Source of the DNA: Clostridia bacterium | GTDB taxonomy: Bacteria; Bacillota; Clostridia; TANB77; CAG-508 | Length of the DNA stretch: 64,000 bases | Direction of reading: 5' to 3' | Assembly: GCA_017458285.1 (NCBI GenBank) | Contig: JAFTFU010000002.1 | Location: 28,171-92,170 of the forward strand | In this document: piece by piece, positions 1 through 8,734 of the stretch | Position numbering within the stretch: position 1 is the stretch's first letter | How the letters are laid out: every line of letters begins with the position of its first letter | Notes under the pieces: model-generated | Told to the model about the DNA's origin: nothing | Databases searched by the model: none | The model's input: only the letters and a program-made list of their open reading frames with translations | Made by a program: the position numbers and the translations under genes

Positions 1-254
1 GTAGAATCAAGATACTCTAACAACAAATAATTACTTATTATCTCTATTTCTAAATCAGATAAATCACAATTAAATTGTTTTAACTCATCGTCTTTATCAT
101 TTAGATTTATTCGACATATATAAAACTTCGGTATTGCCGAAATTAAAAAATCATATAAATACTCCTCTATTTCTTCTGATGTCATTATAGGAATTTCATA
201 AGAATGGAACTTAGATAACACATTTGAATATATTTTGTTATATGGAGTAGACAT
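1..254 (-). CDS. Hypothetical virion-region protein (partial, C-terminus outside window)
   Basis: The frame is open from an ATG at 254 to the left edge, so at least 84 residues are present and the C-terminus is missing. A GGGTGAT ribosome-binding site lies just upstream. The product begins MSTPYNKIYSNVL and is rich in acidic and bulky hydrophobic residues, with no motif I recognise. It is the most distal visible gene of the capsid operon, after the major capsid gene. A neck, connector or tail-completion protein is plausible by position only. Confidence 0.6.
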   Translation of the reverse strand, partial: MSTPYNKIYSNVLSKFHSYEIPIMTSEEIEEYLYDFLISAIPKFYICRINLNDKDDELKQFNCDLSDLEIEIISNYLLLEYLDS

Positions 255-280
255 ATTAATCACCCATTCCTATGTTTAAA

Positions 281-844
281 TCAAAGTAAAGAAATTAAAT
301 CTAAGTTTAAGTATCTTTCCAAAGTTCTAATGACTGAAATATCTGTAATTTCACCATTGGCAATCATACTCTTAATCTTATTGAAAACCGCAATTTTCAA
401 ACCAGTAGGAGTAGCAATAATATTTTCACAAATGTCGCAAATAGTTGCTCTTGTATAATTTTCTCCATTCATAAGCAATTCGTATTTTTTATAATTTTTA
501 GTCAGACCGAATTTATTAATTACCCTATCGTCAAGTGGCTTTAACCATAAATCTTTAAAGTAACCCTTTGAATTTCGCCACATATTTTTTAAAGTATCGT
601 AAGTTAAAAATTCTGAATGACCTACTTGTTCCCATTCATAAAAATCATTAGTTCTATTATCTTGATAACTGACATGGGGAATAAGGGAAATTACTTCAAT
701 TTCATCTGTATCAACAAGTGGCTTAACCACTTCTGTATTTTTTATTTCAACACCATTATCCATATTGTTGATAGCAGAGCTGTCTTTTACAACAGCTCCG
801 TCATCAACAACGCTGGATTTAGATGTGGATTTTGTTCTTGCCAT
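281..844 (-). CDS. Hypothetical virion-region protein
   Basis: This 187-residue product starts at MARTKSTSK, where an AAAGGTGG ribosome-binding site has good spacing; a start six codons upstream would lie on that site. The first 40 residues are low-complexity and polar and probably disordered. The rest is a compact mixed alpha/beta region including EWEQVGHSEF and an arginine- and leucine-rich C-terminus. It directly follows the major capsid gene in the late operon, so a head or head-tail joining role is likely. I do not recognise the family. Confidence 0.65.
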   Translation of the reverse strand: MARTKSTSKSSVVDDGAVVKDSSAINNMDNGVEIKNTEVVKPLVDTDEIEVISLIPHVSYQDNRTNDFYEWEQVGHSEFLTYDTLKNMWRNSKGYFKDLWLKPLDDRVINKFGLTKNYKKYELLMNGENYTRATICDICENIIATPTGLKIAVFNKIKSMIANGEITDISVIRTLERYLNLDLISLL

Positions 845-913
845 ATTTGCTCCACCTTTCAATCTAAAACCAATTTATAATTATATAAATAAACAGACAA
901 AACCATTTTACGG

Positions 914-1948
914 TTAATTAAAAGTAAACAATCCAGTGTAAGTAGGAAGTACAAGTCCCATTCCAATAAGTGTCTGAACTTGAAAATCAATAGTCATATC
1001 ATTGTTCTTCTTGCCTGTAGTGTCCATGTCTGACCTTGTGTCACCAATAACCTCCAGTTTAATAGGTTTAGTATCGCCGCCAAGAATAAAGAGTTGAGAA
1101 TCATTAAGTGCAAGATTAAATGTACCAGACTGAAGCGTTTGAGGAATAACCATAAGTTTATTACCTTCCCACTCACCGATAGAACCTGTAGCTGCTTTTG
1201 CCTCTTTCTGAGAGTTAGAGAACATCTTGTCAGGAACGATACCAGCGAGTTTTCTTAAAGCACCTTTAGTACCAGCAATAGTAAGACTTGCATAACCACC
1301 AGCAGCGGCTACTTTATCACAAAGACCGCCAACAGCAGCTTCGGAGTTTCCGTTTGAAGAGAAATCAGAAGGAATAGCATTGGCAACATTTTGGAACTGT
1401 GCATAAAGTCTATCCTGTATATATTTATTAATTGAAAGATAAACTTTATCAATCAGTTTCTCCAAAGGTGTAATGCCAATAAGGAATCTTTCAAGCTCCT
1501 CATAAACATGAATATAAATCCACTCTTTAGGAAGTGTAATCTCAGAACCAAGATCAATAGCTTGTCTATTAGTGTCCCAGTGGTTACCGGCGAATGTTGC
1601 AACAGAAAGCAAGCCACCTTCAGAATAAAAAGCAGACTTATCGCCCAATGCTCTATTCTTAACCTCCACAAAAGAGTCAATAAAAGGAGATTCAAGAACG
1701 TTATCGCCGATAGTGACATTTACAATCTCCTCAATAATCTCAAACATTACGATATTATTACGTCTAAATGCCTGATAAAGAGTTTTCCCTTTAAGAATGT
1801 CCTCTTGAATAGTTTTTCTCAAATAATTTTCAAGGTCTTTCTTTGTAACCTTTTCATTATCAATATGTGCAGAATAATCATTCCTTGCAAGGTCAAGAGC
1901 AAGGTCAAATACTTGCTGTTCTTGCTGTGTAAAATTAGTATATGCCAT
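914..1948 (-). CDS. Major capsid protein
   Basis: This 344-residue protein is probably the main shell subunit of the head, with an HK97-type fold. Evidence is its place after portal, protease/scaffold and decoration genes, and its typical make-up: a helical N-terminus (MAYTNFTQQEQQVF), a central region rich in Ala/Gly, and a beta-rich C-terminal half ending TYTGLFTFN. The start has a strong AAAGGAG-type site. It shares its first residues, MAYT, with the upstream decoration gene. I recall that SPbeta-like phages have a capsid gene in the same position. Assignment rests on synteny and composition, not on a signature motif. Confidence 0.8.
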   Translation of the reverse strand: MAYTNFTQQEQQVFDLALDLARNDYSAHIDNEKVTKKDLENYLRKTIQEDILKGKTLYQAFRRNNIVMFEIIEEIVNVTIGDNVLESPFIDSFVEVKNRALGDKSAFYSEGGLLSVATFAGNHWDTNRQAIDLGSEITLPKEWIYIHVYEELERFLIGITPLEKLIDKVYLSINKYIQDRLYAQFQNVANAIPSDFSSNGNSEAAVGGLCDKVAAAGGYASLTIAGTKGALRKLAGIVPDKMFSNSQKEAKAATGSIGEWEGNKLMVIPQTLQSGTFNLALNDSQLFILGGDTKPIKLEVIGDTRSDMDTTGKKNNDMTIDFQVQTLIGMGLVLPTYTGLFTFN

Positions 1949-1971
1949 AATTAATCACTCCTTTTCTTTGA

Positions 1972-2547
1972 TTATACGGTTACATCTGTAATTTTAATTT
2001 CATATATATCCGTCTTACTACCGTATGTATGTGCAGCAGTTACAAGAGTAGCACCAGATATACGCTTACGCATAACCTGACCAACAACTACACCAGATGA
2101 AGGTTTAGTAGTAGCGGCAACAAGTTTACCTGTTGTACTATCAATAGATGTATATACGGCGGTTGTAGTAAAGTCTGTAACAGTAGTAACGACAGACTGG
2201 GTAGCAGATGTCACGCCATCAATAGAAATACCAAATTCATCATTTTTCTTTACTACTCTTACTCTAAATCTTGTGCCAGCAGGAATAATATAGTTATCCC
2301 TACGCTGATTTGTAATTCTACTTGTATCTTCAGTCCATGCAGGATTATCTACTACAACAATATCACCAATTTTAAGACCTGATTTTGTACCAGCCTTAAA
2401 GTTATATGTATTAGATTCACCAGTTGCAAGACCGTCAAGATAACCAAATGTACCATTTTCAATATCTGTAGTTGCAACAGCATCAAAAATTCTTTCCGCA
2501 TAACGTGTGCTACCAAGGTTTACGCTTTCAAAAACTGTATATGCCAT
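1972..2547 (-). CDS. Probable capsid decoration or head-stabilising protein
   Basis: The 191-residue product is almost entirely predicted beta strand, with many Thr, Val, Ser and Gly residues and no cysteine. Its N-terminal part (FESVNLGSTRYAERIFDA) is typical of head-associated proteins encoded between scaffold and major capsid genes. A GGAGGAG ribosome-binding site precedes the ATG. Gaps to both neighbours are about 20 bases, so it is co-transcribed with them. A decoration role is inferred from position and composition; a minor capsid protein is the alternative. Confidence 0.55.
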   Translation of the reverse strand: MAYTVFESVNLGSTRYAERIFDAVATTDIENGTFGYLDGLATGESNTYNFKAGTKSGLKIGDIVVVDNPAWTEDTSRITNQRRDNYIIPAGTRFRVRVVKKNDEFGISIDGVTSATQSVVTTVTDFTTTAVYTSIDSTTGKLVAATTKPSSGVVVGQVMRKRISGATLVTAAHTYGSKTDIYEIKITDVTV

Positions 2548-2568
2548 AATAAAACTCCTCCTTAAATT

Positions 2569-3360
2569 TTATTCGCCGACAGGAATGTTACCGTATTTTG
2601 TAACAACAAATTTACTGTCAGTAGTATCATCATCCATAATTCCTAACTTAACTGAATCATTTTTACTGAAATTTGTTCCCATATTTTGCTTACCAAAAAT
2701 TGCATAACATTTTACTTCAATATCAGAAACAGTCATATCTTCTAAAAGACCTTTTTCAAAATTGTCTTTTAAAGAAATAAAATCAGCATTATCTTTTAAT
2801 GCTGATTCAAATTTTGTAAATATTTGATTTTTCTCAGCTATTTCCGCAGTTTTGTTTCTTACCTGTTCATCTTGAACATAAGCATCATACTTGATTTTCA
2901 TATCATCATATTTCGCTTTTATAGCAATATAATCTTTTTGTACGGCAGTACAATCATTTTGTACAGCTGTATAATCAGCCTGTATGTCTGCGACCTTTTG
3001 ATTTGCTTCTTCGACTTTCTGAAATGCTTTATCTTCAATTTGAGTAATATCAGCGCCAATATCAAAAACAGTTTCAGAAGATTGTGTACCATCTACATAA
3101 TCTTCATAAACTATTTTCTTTCTTTTAGCGGATTCAAAATTAACAATAGGTTTATCACCATCTACTGTATAAGGACAGCCGTAAAATCCATAATTCTTTC
3201 TATCACGAACAATTACTTCGCTGTCTTGAATATCTACTAAACGATAACGAGAGATAGAATCACCCCATCTATCTGTTATCATTTCACTTTGAGAAACAAT
3301 ATTGCCAATATCTTCAAATTGTTCTATTGTAGTCTGAAAGTCTGTATTAGAATTAGACAT
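2569..3360 (-). CDS. Internally started scaffold protein, nested in the protease gene
   Basis: Inside the protease-scaffold frame an AAGGAGGT ribosome-binding site lies 8 bases before an in-frame ATG (MSNSNTDFQTTIEQ). This would give a separate 263-residue protein made only of the coiled-coil scaffold half. The arrangement parallels the nested protease and scaffold genes C and Nu3 of phage lambda. The consensus strength of this internal site, better than the one for the full-length protein, is the main evidence. Separate translation is inferred. Confidence 0.65.
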   Translation of the reverse strand: MSNSNTDFQTTIEQFEDIGNIVSQSEMITDRWGDSISRYRLVDIQDSEVIVRDRKNYGFYGCPYTVDGDKPIVNFESAKRKKIVYEDYVDGTQSSETVFDIGADITQIEDKAFQKVEEANQKVADIQADYTAVQNDCTAVQKDYIAIKAKYDDMKIKYDAYVQDEQVRNKTAEIAEKNQIFTKFESALKDNADFISLKDNFEKGLLEDMTVSDIEVKCYAIFGKQNMGTNFSKNDSVKLGIMDDDTTDSKFVVTKYGNIPVGE

Positions 3361-4110
3361 TTTTTCATTACCTCCTTGCGTAAAATCAGTGTTTTGACTT
3401 TGTGTTGAATTAGAATTTATTTTTGCAAATTCCGTGTATTTATTATTCAATTCATCTTGTATTTTCTTTATAAAATCTGATACAGTAAATTGAACTTCAA
3501 CAGTTGAGTTAATCATTGCAGGACTATATTTGTCGCCTAAAATACAAGCAGCTCTAAATGAAAACTTTGTAAAATGGAACAATCCATTTTCATCCTCATA
3601 TCCATCATAGGAATCTTCATCATCCCATAATTCCATAGAATGAGATTTAATAATATCTCTTTTCATTATTTCTGAGCTATCTTCAAACATATCCCACATT
3701 ATACCATCAACGACTAAAAATGTTCTTGTCTCACCATCATCACATAATCTTTCCTCGTAATGTGCATTATTATCTTCAGATGATAAAATAACACCATAAG
3801 CTGAACCAACATATTTATGTTCAATCCCATTTTCAGTTTTTACGATAATATATCTATGGTCAGAAAAATCGTTTGTATCTTTATCATCTTTACTCCCATT
3901 ATCTTCTACGAAGCCAACAATAGGTACATATTGTAAAGTAGGAATAGCTTTATCAACTACTTCTTTTTCAAAAACTGAACCGTTAAAGTTCTGACCAAGA
4001 TGTAAAAGCCATATTTTTACTTTGATAAATCTTTTACTTTCGTCATTTATATCATCTATCTTTTGAAACATTACAGGAAGTGATAATTTTGACTTGACTT
4101 TTACTGACAT
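2569..4110 (-). CDS. Prohead protease fused to scaffold
   Basis: The 513-residue protein has an N-terminal capsid-maturation protease domain of about 220 residues. The sequence KSHSMELWDDE at about 150-160 gives the His-Ser core seen in phage serine proteases. A linker follows, then a scaffold-like region with a coiled coil at about 340-430 (repeats such as ADYTAVQNDCTAVQKD). The protease would cleave the scaffold and capsid precursors during head assembly. It lies between portal and decoration genes, as expected. A strong internal start at residue 251 probably also gives the scaffold alone. Confidence 0.8.
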   Translation of the reverse strand: MSVKVKSKLSLPVMFQKIDDINDESKRFIKVKIWLLHLGQNFNGSVFEKEVVDKAIPTLQYVPIVGFVEDNGSKDDKDTNDFSDHRYIIVKTENGIEHKYVGSAYGVILSSEDNNAHYEERLCDDGETRTFLVVDGIMWDMFEDSSEIMKRDIIKSHSMELWDDEDSYDGYEDENGLFHFTKFSFRAACILGDKYSPAMINSTVEVQFTVSDFIKKIQDELNNKYTEFAKINSNSTQSQNTDFTQGGNEKMSNSNTDFQTTIEQFEDIGNIVSQSEMITDRWGDSISRYRLVDIQDSEVIVRDRKNYGFYGCPYTVDGDKPIVNFESAKRKKIVYEDYVDGTQSSETVFDIGADITQIEDKAFQKVEEANQKVADIQADYTAVQNDCTAVQKDYIAIKAKYDDMKIKYDAYVQDEQVRNKTAEIAEKNQIFTKFESALKDNADFISLKDNFEKGLLEDMTVSDIEVKCYAIFGKQNMGTNFSKNDSVKLGIMDDDTTDSKFVVTKYGNIPVGE

Positions 4111-4122
4111 ACCATCACCGCC

Positions 4123-5664
4123 TTACATATTATTTTTATCTCCATCAACACTCTTTTCACCTTCATCAGATAATGGTTTGCCTACCGAATCATTTGTAGG
4201 TCTGCCAGTCTGACTCGAAGAATTATAAGAAGAATTGAGGGGAACAAAGTTATTTTTAAAATCAAAAATATCTTTATGCAAAATATAAGACCCCATCGTT
4301 CTTGATGGAGTCATGTCTAATGTTGCTAACCATTTATCAATAACCGTTGCACCTAAAGTACAAGCCTCCTTGTATCGTTTAGAAACATTATCTCTATTAA
4401 AAATTGTAATATCCAATAGATAAAAATTGAACTTATATGTTTTTTTGTTATATCCTTTTAATTTAATATAACGATTGCACCATCGTTCTAATTGTCTATA
4501 AATATTGTAAATAAAAGCAGAATCATTTTCTATAGAATACGTAACTGCTGTAGCTGAAGCAGAACCATTAAACAATTCCTTGGTTTCGCCGGAGCTATTG
4601 TATAATTCATCAACTGCATCAGATACATTATTCCGAGTATTAGCAGAATCTTTAAAACTTATAGCTTGACCCGTAGAACCCAATGTATGTATTAAACCAA
4701 TATCATCACTCATATTCTCTTTGTTAATCTCTGCAAATATTCGCAATGTATCGGGTGTCAGTAAAGGCTTGTCAACCATTTTTTCATCAATAGGAACTTT
4801 CACCATAATTGCCTTATAGTTATCAGTTCTTGCTGATTGTAGTTTTAATTGTTTATAAACATCGACATCTAAAATATCTTTAATCAAATTAATTAAAACA
4901 GGGAATGGGTAAGACCATTGATTGTTAAACTTTATACAGATCTGTTTATCTGAGGGTGGCAAATACCATTTATCAATTATGTCTTTTTTGTAATCATTGT
5001 ATGCCTGTTGTACATAATCAGGATAAGCAGATAGTTTATCTTTGTTTATAGCAGATAAGTTTATTATAAAATTATATAATCCATCGTCGATTTGATATAA
5101 TTTACAAATATTATAATTTATCTCTTGATAATAAAAAGTATTATCATTTTCTACAACTAAACCACAATAAATATCTTGATAAGGCAATACTCTTACTATT
5201 TTTGAAAATTCATGTTTAATATTCATATTTTCAAATTTTGATGCGATAGCATTATAAGCTGTTTTAACAGTTTTAATATTTGCTTTATGTGAAATATCAT
5301 ATAAGTCTATCCACCAACAAAATAAAGCCATATTACCATATAACATATTTAATCTATAATAATGAGGCGAACTGTGCATTAACATTCTTGATACCGATAA
5401 TAATACTTTCCAATAATGCTTTGGATATTTTATGGCAGTTAAAATTGTATCTAACTTATATTCTCCCAAACAACCAGTTTCTAATATATTGGTATTTAAA
5501 CATAAATCATTTATCATCAATCTTCTAAAAGAGCTATAATCAATATTATTATTTTTTATTGAATCATTGAATCTTTGTTCATCTTTTTTGTAGTCTTCTT
5601 TAGAGTAAATAGTTCGATATTGATATTGTTTTTGTTTACTTTCTTTCTTAGATTTTTTGCCCAT
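4123..5664 (-). CDS. Portal protein
   Basis: This 513-residue protein is the likely portal, the ring at one head vertex through which DNA enters. It sits between large terminase and the protease, the canonical place. It has a basic N-terminus (MGKKSKKESKQK), a central alpha/beta region with aromatic-rich strands, a long helix-rich middle, and a polar tail ending DGEKSVDGDKNNM. I start it at the ATG at 5664, nine bases after GAGGTG; a GTG four codons earlier is part of that ribosome-binding site. No catalytic motif is expected in this family. Confidence 0.78.
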   Translation of the reverse strand: MGKKSKKESKQKQYQYRTIYSKEDYKKDEQRFNDSIKNNNIDYSSFRRLMINDLCLNTNILETGCLGEYKLDTILTAIKYPKHYWKVLLSVSRMLMHSSPHYYRLNMLYGNMALFCWWIDLYDISHKANIKTVKTAYNAIASKFENMNIKHEFSKIVRVLPYQDIYCGLVVENDNTFYYQEINYNICKLYQIDDGLYNFIINLSAINKDKLSAYPDYVQQAYNDYKKDIIDKWYLPPSDKQICIKFNNQWSYPFPVLINLIKDILDVDVYKQLKLQSARTDNYKAIMVKVPIDEKMVDKPLLTPDTLRIFAEINKENMSDDIGLIHTLGSTGQAISFKDSANTRNNVSDAVDELYNSSGETKELFNGSASATAVTYSIENDSAFIYNIYRQLERWCNRYIKLKGYNKKTYKFNFYLLDITIFNRDNVSKRYKEACTLGATVIDKWLATLDMTPSRTMGSYILHKDIFDFKNNFVPLNSSYNSSSQTGRPTNDSVGKPLSDEGEKSVDGDKNNM

Positions 5665-5683
5665 AACACAATTCACCTCAATT

Positions 5684-7582
5684 CTAATATATTTTAGGTT
5701 TGCGATTTAATTGCCTTAACCCTTTAGCATAATTCCTCATTGTATAATCATGCGGTAGTTTTTTAAACAATTCTTTTTCTATTTGTCTTTGCACCCAATA
5801 ATTATACGCAGCAGAACTATATCTATCTTTTCTCGCACCTGATTTTTCCTTTATCTGAATTTGCGTACCTACAACTTTATGCTGTAAACCTACTAATTCT
5901 CTGACGAACAAATCTGTGTTGATATATGGTAATTGCAAGGACAATCTATCACTTGGTATCATTTTATTATAACCTTTAAAGTTATCTTTTAATATTTCTT
6001 CACTTTCATCTTTAGAAACTAATAAATTAATTTTATTATTTTGAATACCTGTTCGCAGTTGAGTACATAATTCTGTGTTTAAACTATCATACGCTTGTAT
6101 AGCCCATATTACCTTCTGTGCATTTTGTTGAGCAAACGACTCATTCAAATCCTTATTCTTTTTTAAAACATCAGTTTCGTAACAAGCTAATGCTGGATAT
6201 ACTATTCCTGTATGGGTATCAATTAAATCTTTCATCAATTCTTGTACAATAGGCAATCCTAAACCTCCAGCATCTATTGCTAAATCAGTTGCTTTAAAAT
6301 AATCAAATAGTATTCTTATTTTTAATGCCAAATCACTACCGATAATTCCCTCTATGCTTGTTAAATAAACAAAATTTCCAATATATGTATTTCTATTTGT
6401 AGGTATAGCACGATTTAAAATAATAGAACTTGCATCGTTTTTATGCCTTGTAGAAGCCATCAATGCAATATCTACCGATAATATTCTTCTTTCGTTTAAC
6501 AATAAATCGGGTATAGCAGGAATAACTAAATTTTTAGACAAGTCATTTTTAAAATAATAAGGTATTTCAATTTTTCGTATGTTTAACAAATCATCATAAT
6601 CAAAGAAAGCACCATCTGAGTCTCCAAAAAACAACCCTTCCATTTCAATAGAAAATTTTATTTCGTCAAAATCATCTTCGCTCATTTCATCTTGTATTTG
6701 TTCTCTCGATAATAAATTATTTTTAATTGCGATTTGATATGGTAGATCGCAAACAAAGTATTTTTTATCATCTCTTAACATATTTTTAAAATACGTTCGT
6801 GCTTTTGTGAAAGACCAGTGACTTTTATAATAAGCCGAGCCTGTATATATTTCTTTGTTTCTTTCTTGTAAATGTGCGTATTCTGGTAAATCTAAATATG
6901 CTGGATGTCTTGGTGCTGTTAAAAATCTACGCAATACAGTGTTGATTGTATTCAAATCTAACATCCAAAATTCATCAATAAAAAGAATATTTGCTCTTGC
7001 ACCTCTGGCTGTATCAGATGGTGTAACGACTTTAATCCAAGAACCATTTGCAAATTGTATTTCAGCTTTGTTTTCACCAACAACAGAATACGTTATTTCT
7101 TTCCGTAGATTTTCCGAACCCCATCCATAGTTCTTCATTAAATCTTCTGTTATCTTTAACAACATTTCATTTCCTTGCCTTCTTGTACTTGCAGCAACTA
7201 CTATTTTAGTATGTGGAAATAAAATAGCATAAGTACAAGCACATATACTATCAAGAAATGTTTTACCTTGCCCCCTACTGGCGATATATAGACTATAGTT
7301 GTTATGTAAAAATTCCCATAACAATACCTTTTGAAAATTCTTTAAATTAATATTAAGATAATGCTCCACAAAGAGATGCGGATTTGCTCTAAATATCCCC
7401 ACAAATTTAGCAATCTTTTTTAAAAATTCTAAATACTTATCATTTATTTGAATAGTCTTGTGTTTTTCTATTGCCTCATTAACACTATTATCTTTGTCAT
7501 AATCCTCATAATCATTATCAGAAACATTTCTATCTAAAACCACGCCATCATCTATGTTTTTAATATTCATTTCGTCAATCAT
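5684..7582 (-). CDS. terL: Terminase large subunit
   Basis: This 632-residue protein is the packaging motor and headful nuclease. The ATPase Walker A is SRGQGKT at about 102-108 and Walker B is ILFIDEF at about 199-205, followed by the coupling-type segment LTAPRHPAY. The C-terminal nuclease domain has acidic residues in ILSVDIAL and LAIDAGGLG and ends with the KDRYSSAAYNYW segment seen in this family. The ATG at 7582 is chosen; a GTG overlapping the upstream stop at 7594 is possible. It overlaps or abuts its partner gene, consistent with translational coupling. Confidence 0.93.
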   Translation of the reverse strand: MIDEMNIKNIDDGVVLDRNVSDNDYEDYDKDNSVNEAIEKHKTIQINDKYLEFLKKIAKFVGIFRANPHLFVEHYLNINLKNFQKVLLWEFLHNNYSLYIASRGQGKTFLDSICACTYAILFPHTKIVVAASTRRQGNEMLLKITEDLMKNYGWGSENLRKEITYSVVGENKAEIQFANGSWIKVVTPSDTARGARANILFIDEFWMLDLNTINTVLRRFLTAPRHPAYLDLPEYAHLQERNKEIYTGSAYYKSHWSFTKARTYFKNMLRDDKKYFVCDLPYQIAIKNNLLSREQIQDEMSEDDFDEIKFSIEMEGLFFGDSDGAFFDYDDLLNIRKIEIPYYFKNDLSKNLVIPAIPDLLLNERRILSVDIALMASTRHKNDASSIILNRAIPTNRNTYIGNFVYLTSIEGIIGSDLALKIRILFDYFKATDLAIDAGGLGLPIVQELMKDLIDTHTGIVYPALACYETDVLKKNKDLNESFAQQNAQKVIWAIQAYDSLNTELCTQLRTGIQNNKINLLVSKDESEEILKDNFKGYNKMIPSDRLSLQLPYINTDLFVRELVGLQHKVVGTQIQIKEKSGARKDRYSSAAYNYWVQRQIEKELFKKLPHDYTMRNYAKGLRQLNRKPKIY

Positions 7583-7593
7583 AATATCGCCCA

Positions 7594-8703
7594 CTACTCT
7601 TCAGAATTGGAGTTGCCGCCTATACCACCAAAAATGTTATCAAATGATGTTTCCGAATCATAATCATCTTCATATTGTGGTTTATTAACAGTAAATTGTT
7701 TCATTAGTTTAGAGTATGTTTCAGAATAAAAGTTCTGTATTCCGACCGCTTTGCAAGTATGTCCTCTTATAAATCCATCTAATTCGCCTATATGATCTAT
7801 ATCAGCCAAATGTCCTTGTGGCGTAGGAATAGGTTTTAAAATTGTATCTTCCCATATTTCTGCCATTTCACCCAATGTGCGTTTATCGGTAGATAAAATA
7901 TCGTTTTCTTTACTTTGTTTCGGCTGTAATTTACCTGTGTCAAGCAAATCTTTAAATGTCCTATCTAAGTCTTTTGTATCTTCACCAGCGATATTAGCTT
8001 TATGTGCTTTCCATCTATTAAAACATATTGCCTTAAATACTTCTTCTTGTGCTTTAGTCTGACATTCATGCCGAGAAGTCCAATCGTCATATTCGTTTTG
8101 TAAAAACACATAATCGTCTGAATTAAGACCACTACCAAAAAACTTACTTGCTTTAGTAACAATAGCTTCTTGATTAAAATCATCATCATTAAAACTCGAC
8201 ATTAGTTTTTGTTTTTTTTTTATATCTTGATAATCTTTAAAAATTGTATCATTGTAATCTTTGGTTTTATATTGAAGTAATTTAACATGACGAAAATAAT
8301 AAGGCATAAAACTCAATTCATTTTTTGAATTATCATTCTTTTTGGTAAATTCTGTCATTGCATTTTCATACAAATCATCTGAATAATATAAATCAAATGA
8401 CATACATATTCGTTGTGTTGCTTTTTTGTCAGGATTTTTATACTCTCTATTTTGACATTCTTTTAAGTATTCATCATATATTTTATTAATACAATCTTTA
8501 CAATACGGCAATTTACCTTTTGCTTTGTATAAAATACTATCAGAATCATAGTATTCATTTATATCATTATCCTCGCCACAACAAGCACAAGACATCATAA
8601 TCTTTGCTGTTTTGTCTTTGGGAGGTCTACCTCTTGGTCTTGGGTTGGATTGCACATCAGAAAGTGATATATCAATTTTAGGTGGTCTACCTCTTTTACT
8701 CAT
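7594..8703 (-). CDS. AT-hook and zinc-finger protein, candidate small terminase
   Basis: This 369-residue protein lies immediately upstream of large terminase, the usual place for the DNA-recognising small terminase. The N-terminus carries two AT-hook-like motifs (GRPPK at about 5 and 26) that could bind the minor groove of AT-rich DNA. A zinc-ribbon follows (CACC at 39-42 and CKDC at about 68-71). The remainder is helical and charged, ending in an acidic and glycine-rich tail. No ordinary helix-turn-helix small terminase is visible nearby. Function is inferred from position and DNA-binding motifs. Confidence 0.6.
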   Translation of the reverse strand: MSKRGRPPKIDISLSDVQSNPRPRGRPPKDKTAKIMMSCACCGEDNDINEYYDSDSILYKAKGKLPYCKDCINKIYDEYLKECQNREYKNPDKKATQRICMSFDLYYSDDLYENAMTEFTKKNDNSKNELSFMPYYFRHVKLLQYKTKDYNDTIFKDYQDIKKKQKLMSSFNDDDFNQEAIVTKASKFFGSGLNSDDYVFLQNEYDDWTSRHECQTKAQEEVFKAICFNRWKAHKANIAGEDTKDLDRTFKDLLDTGKLQPKQSKENDILSTDKRTLGEMAEIWEDTILKPIPTPQGHLADIDHIGELDGFIRGHTCKAVGIQNFYSETYSKLMKQFTVNKPQYEDDYDSETSFDNIFGGIGGNSNSEE

Positions 8704-8734
8704 ACTTCACACCATCTTTCAATTTTCTTTTTTG

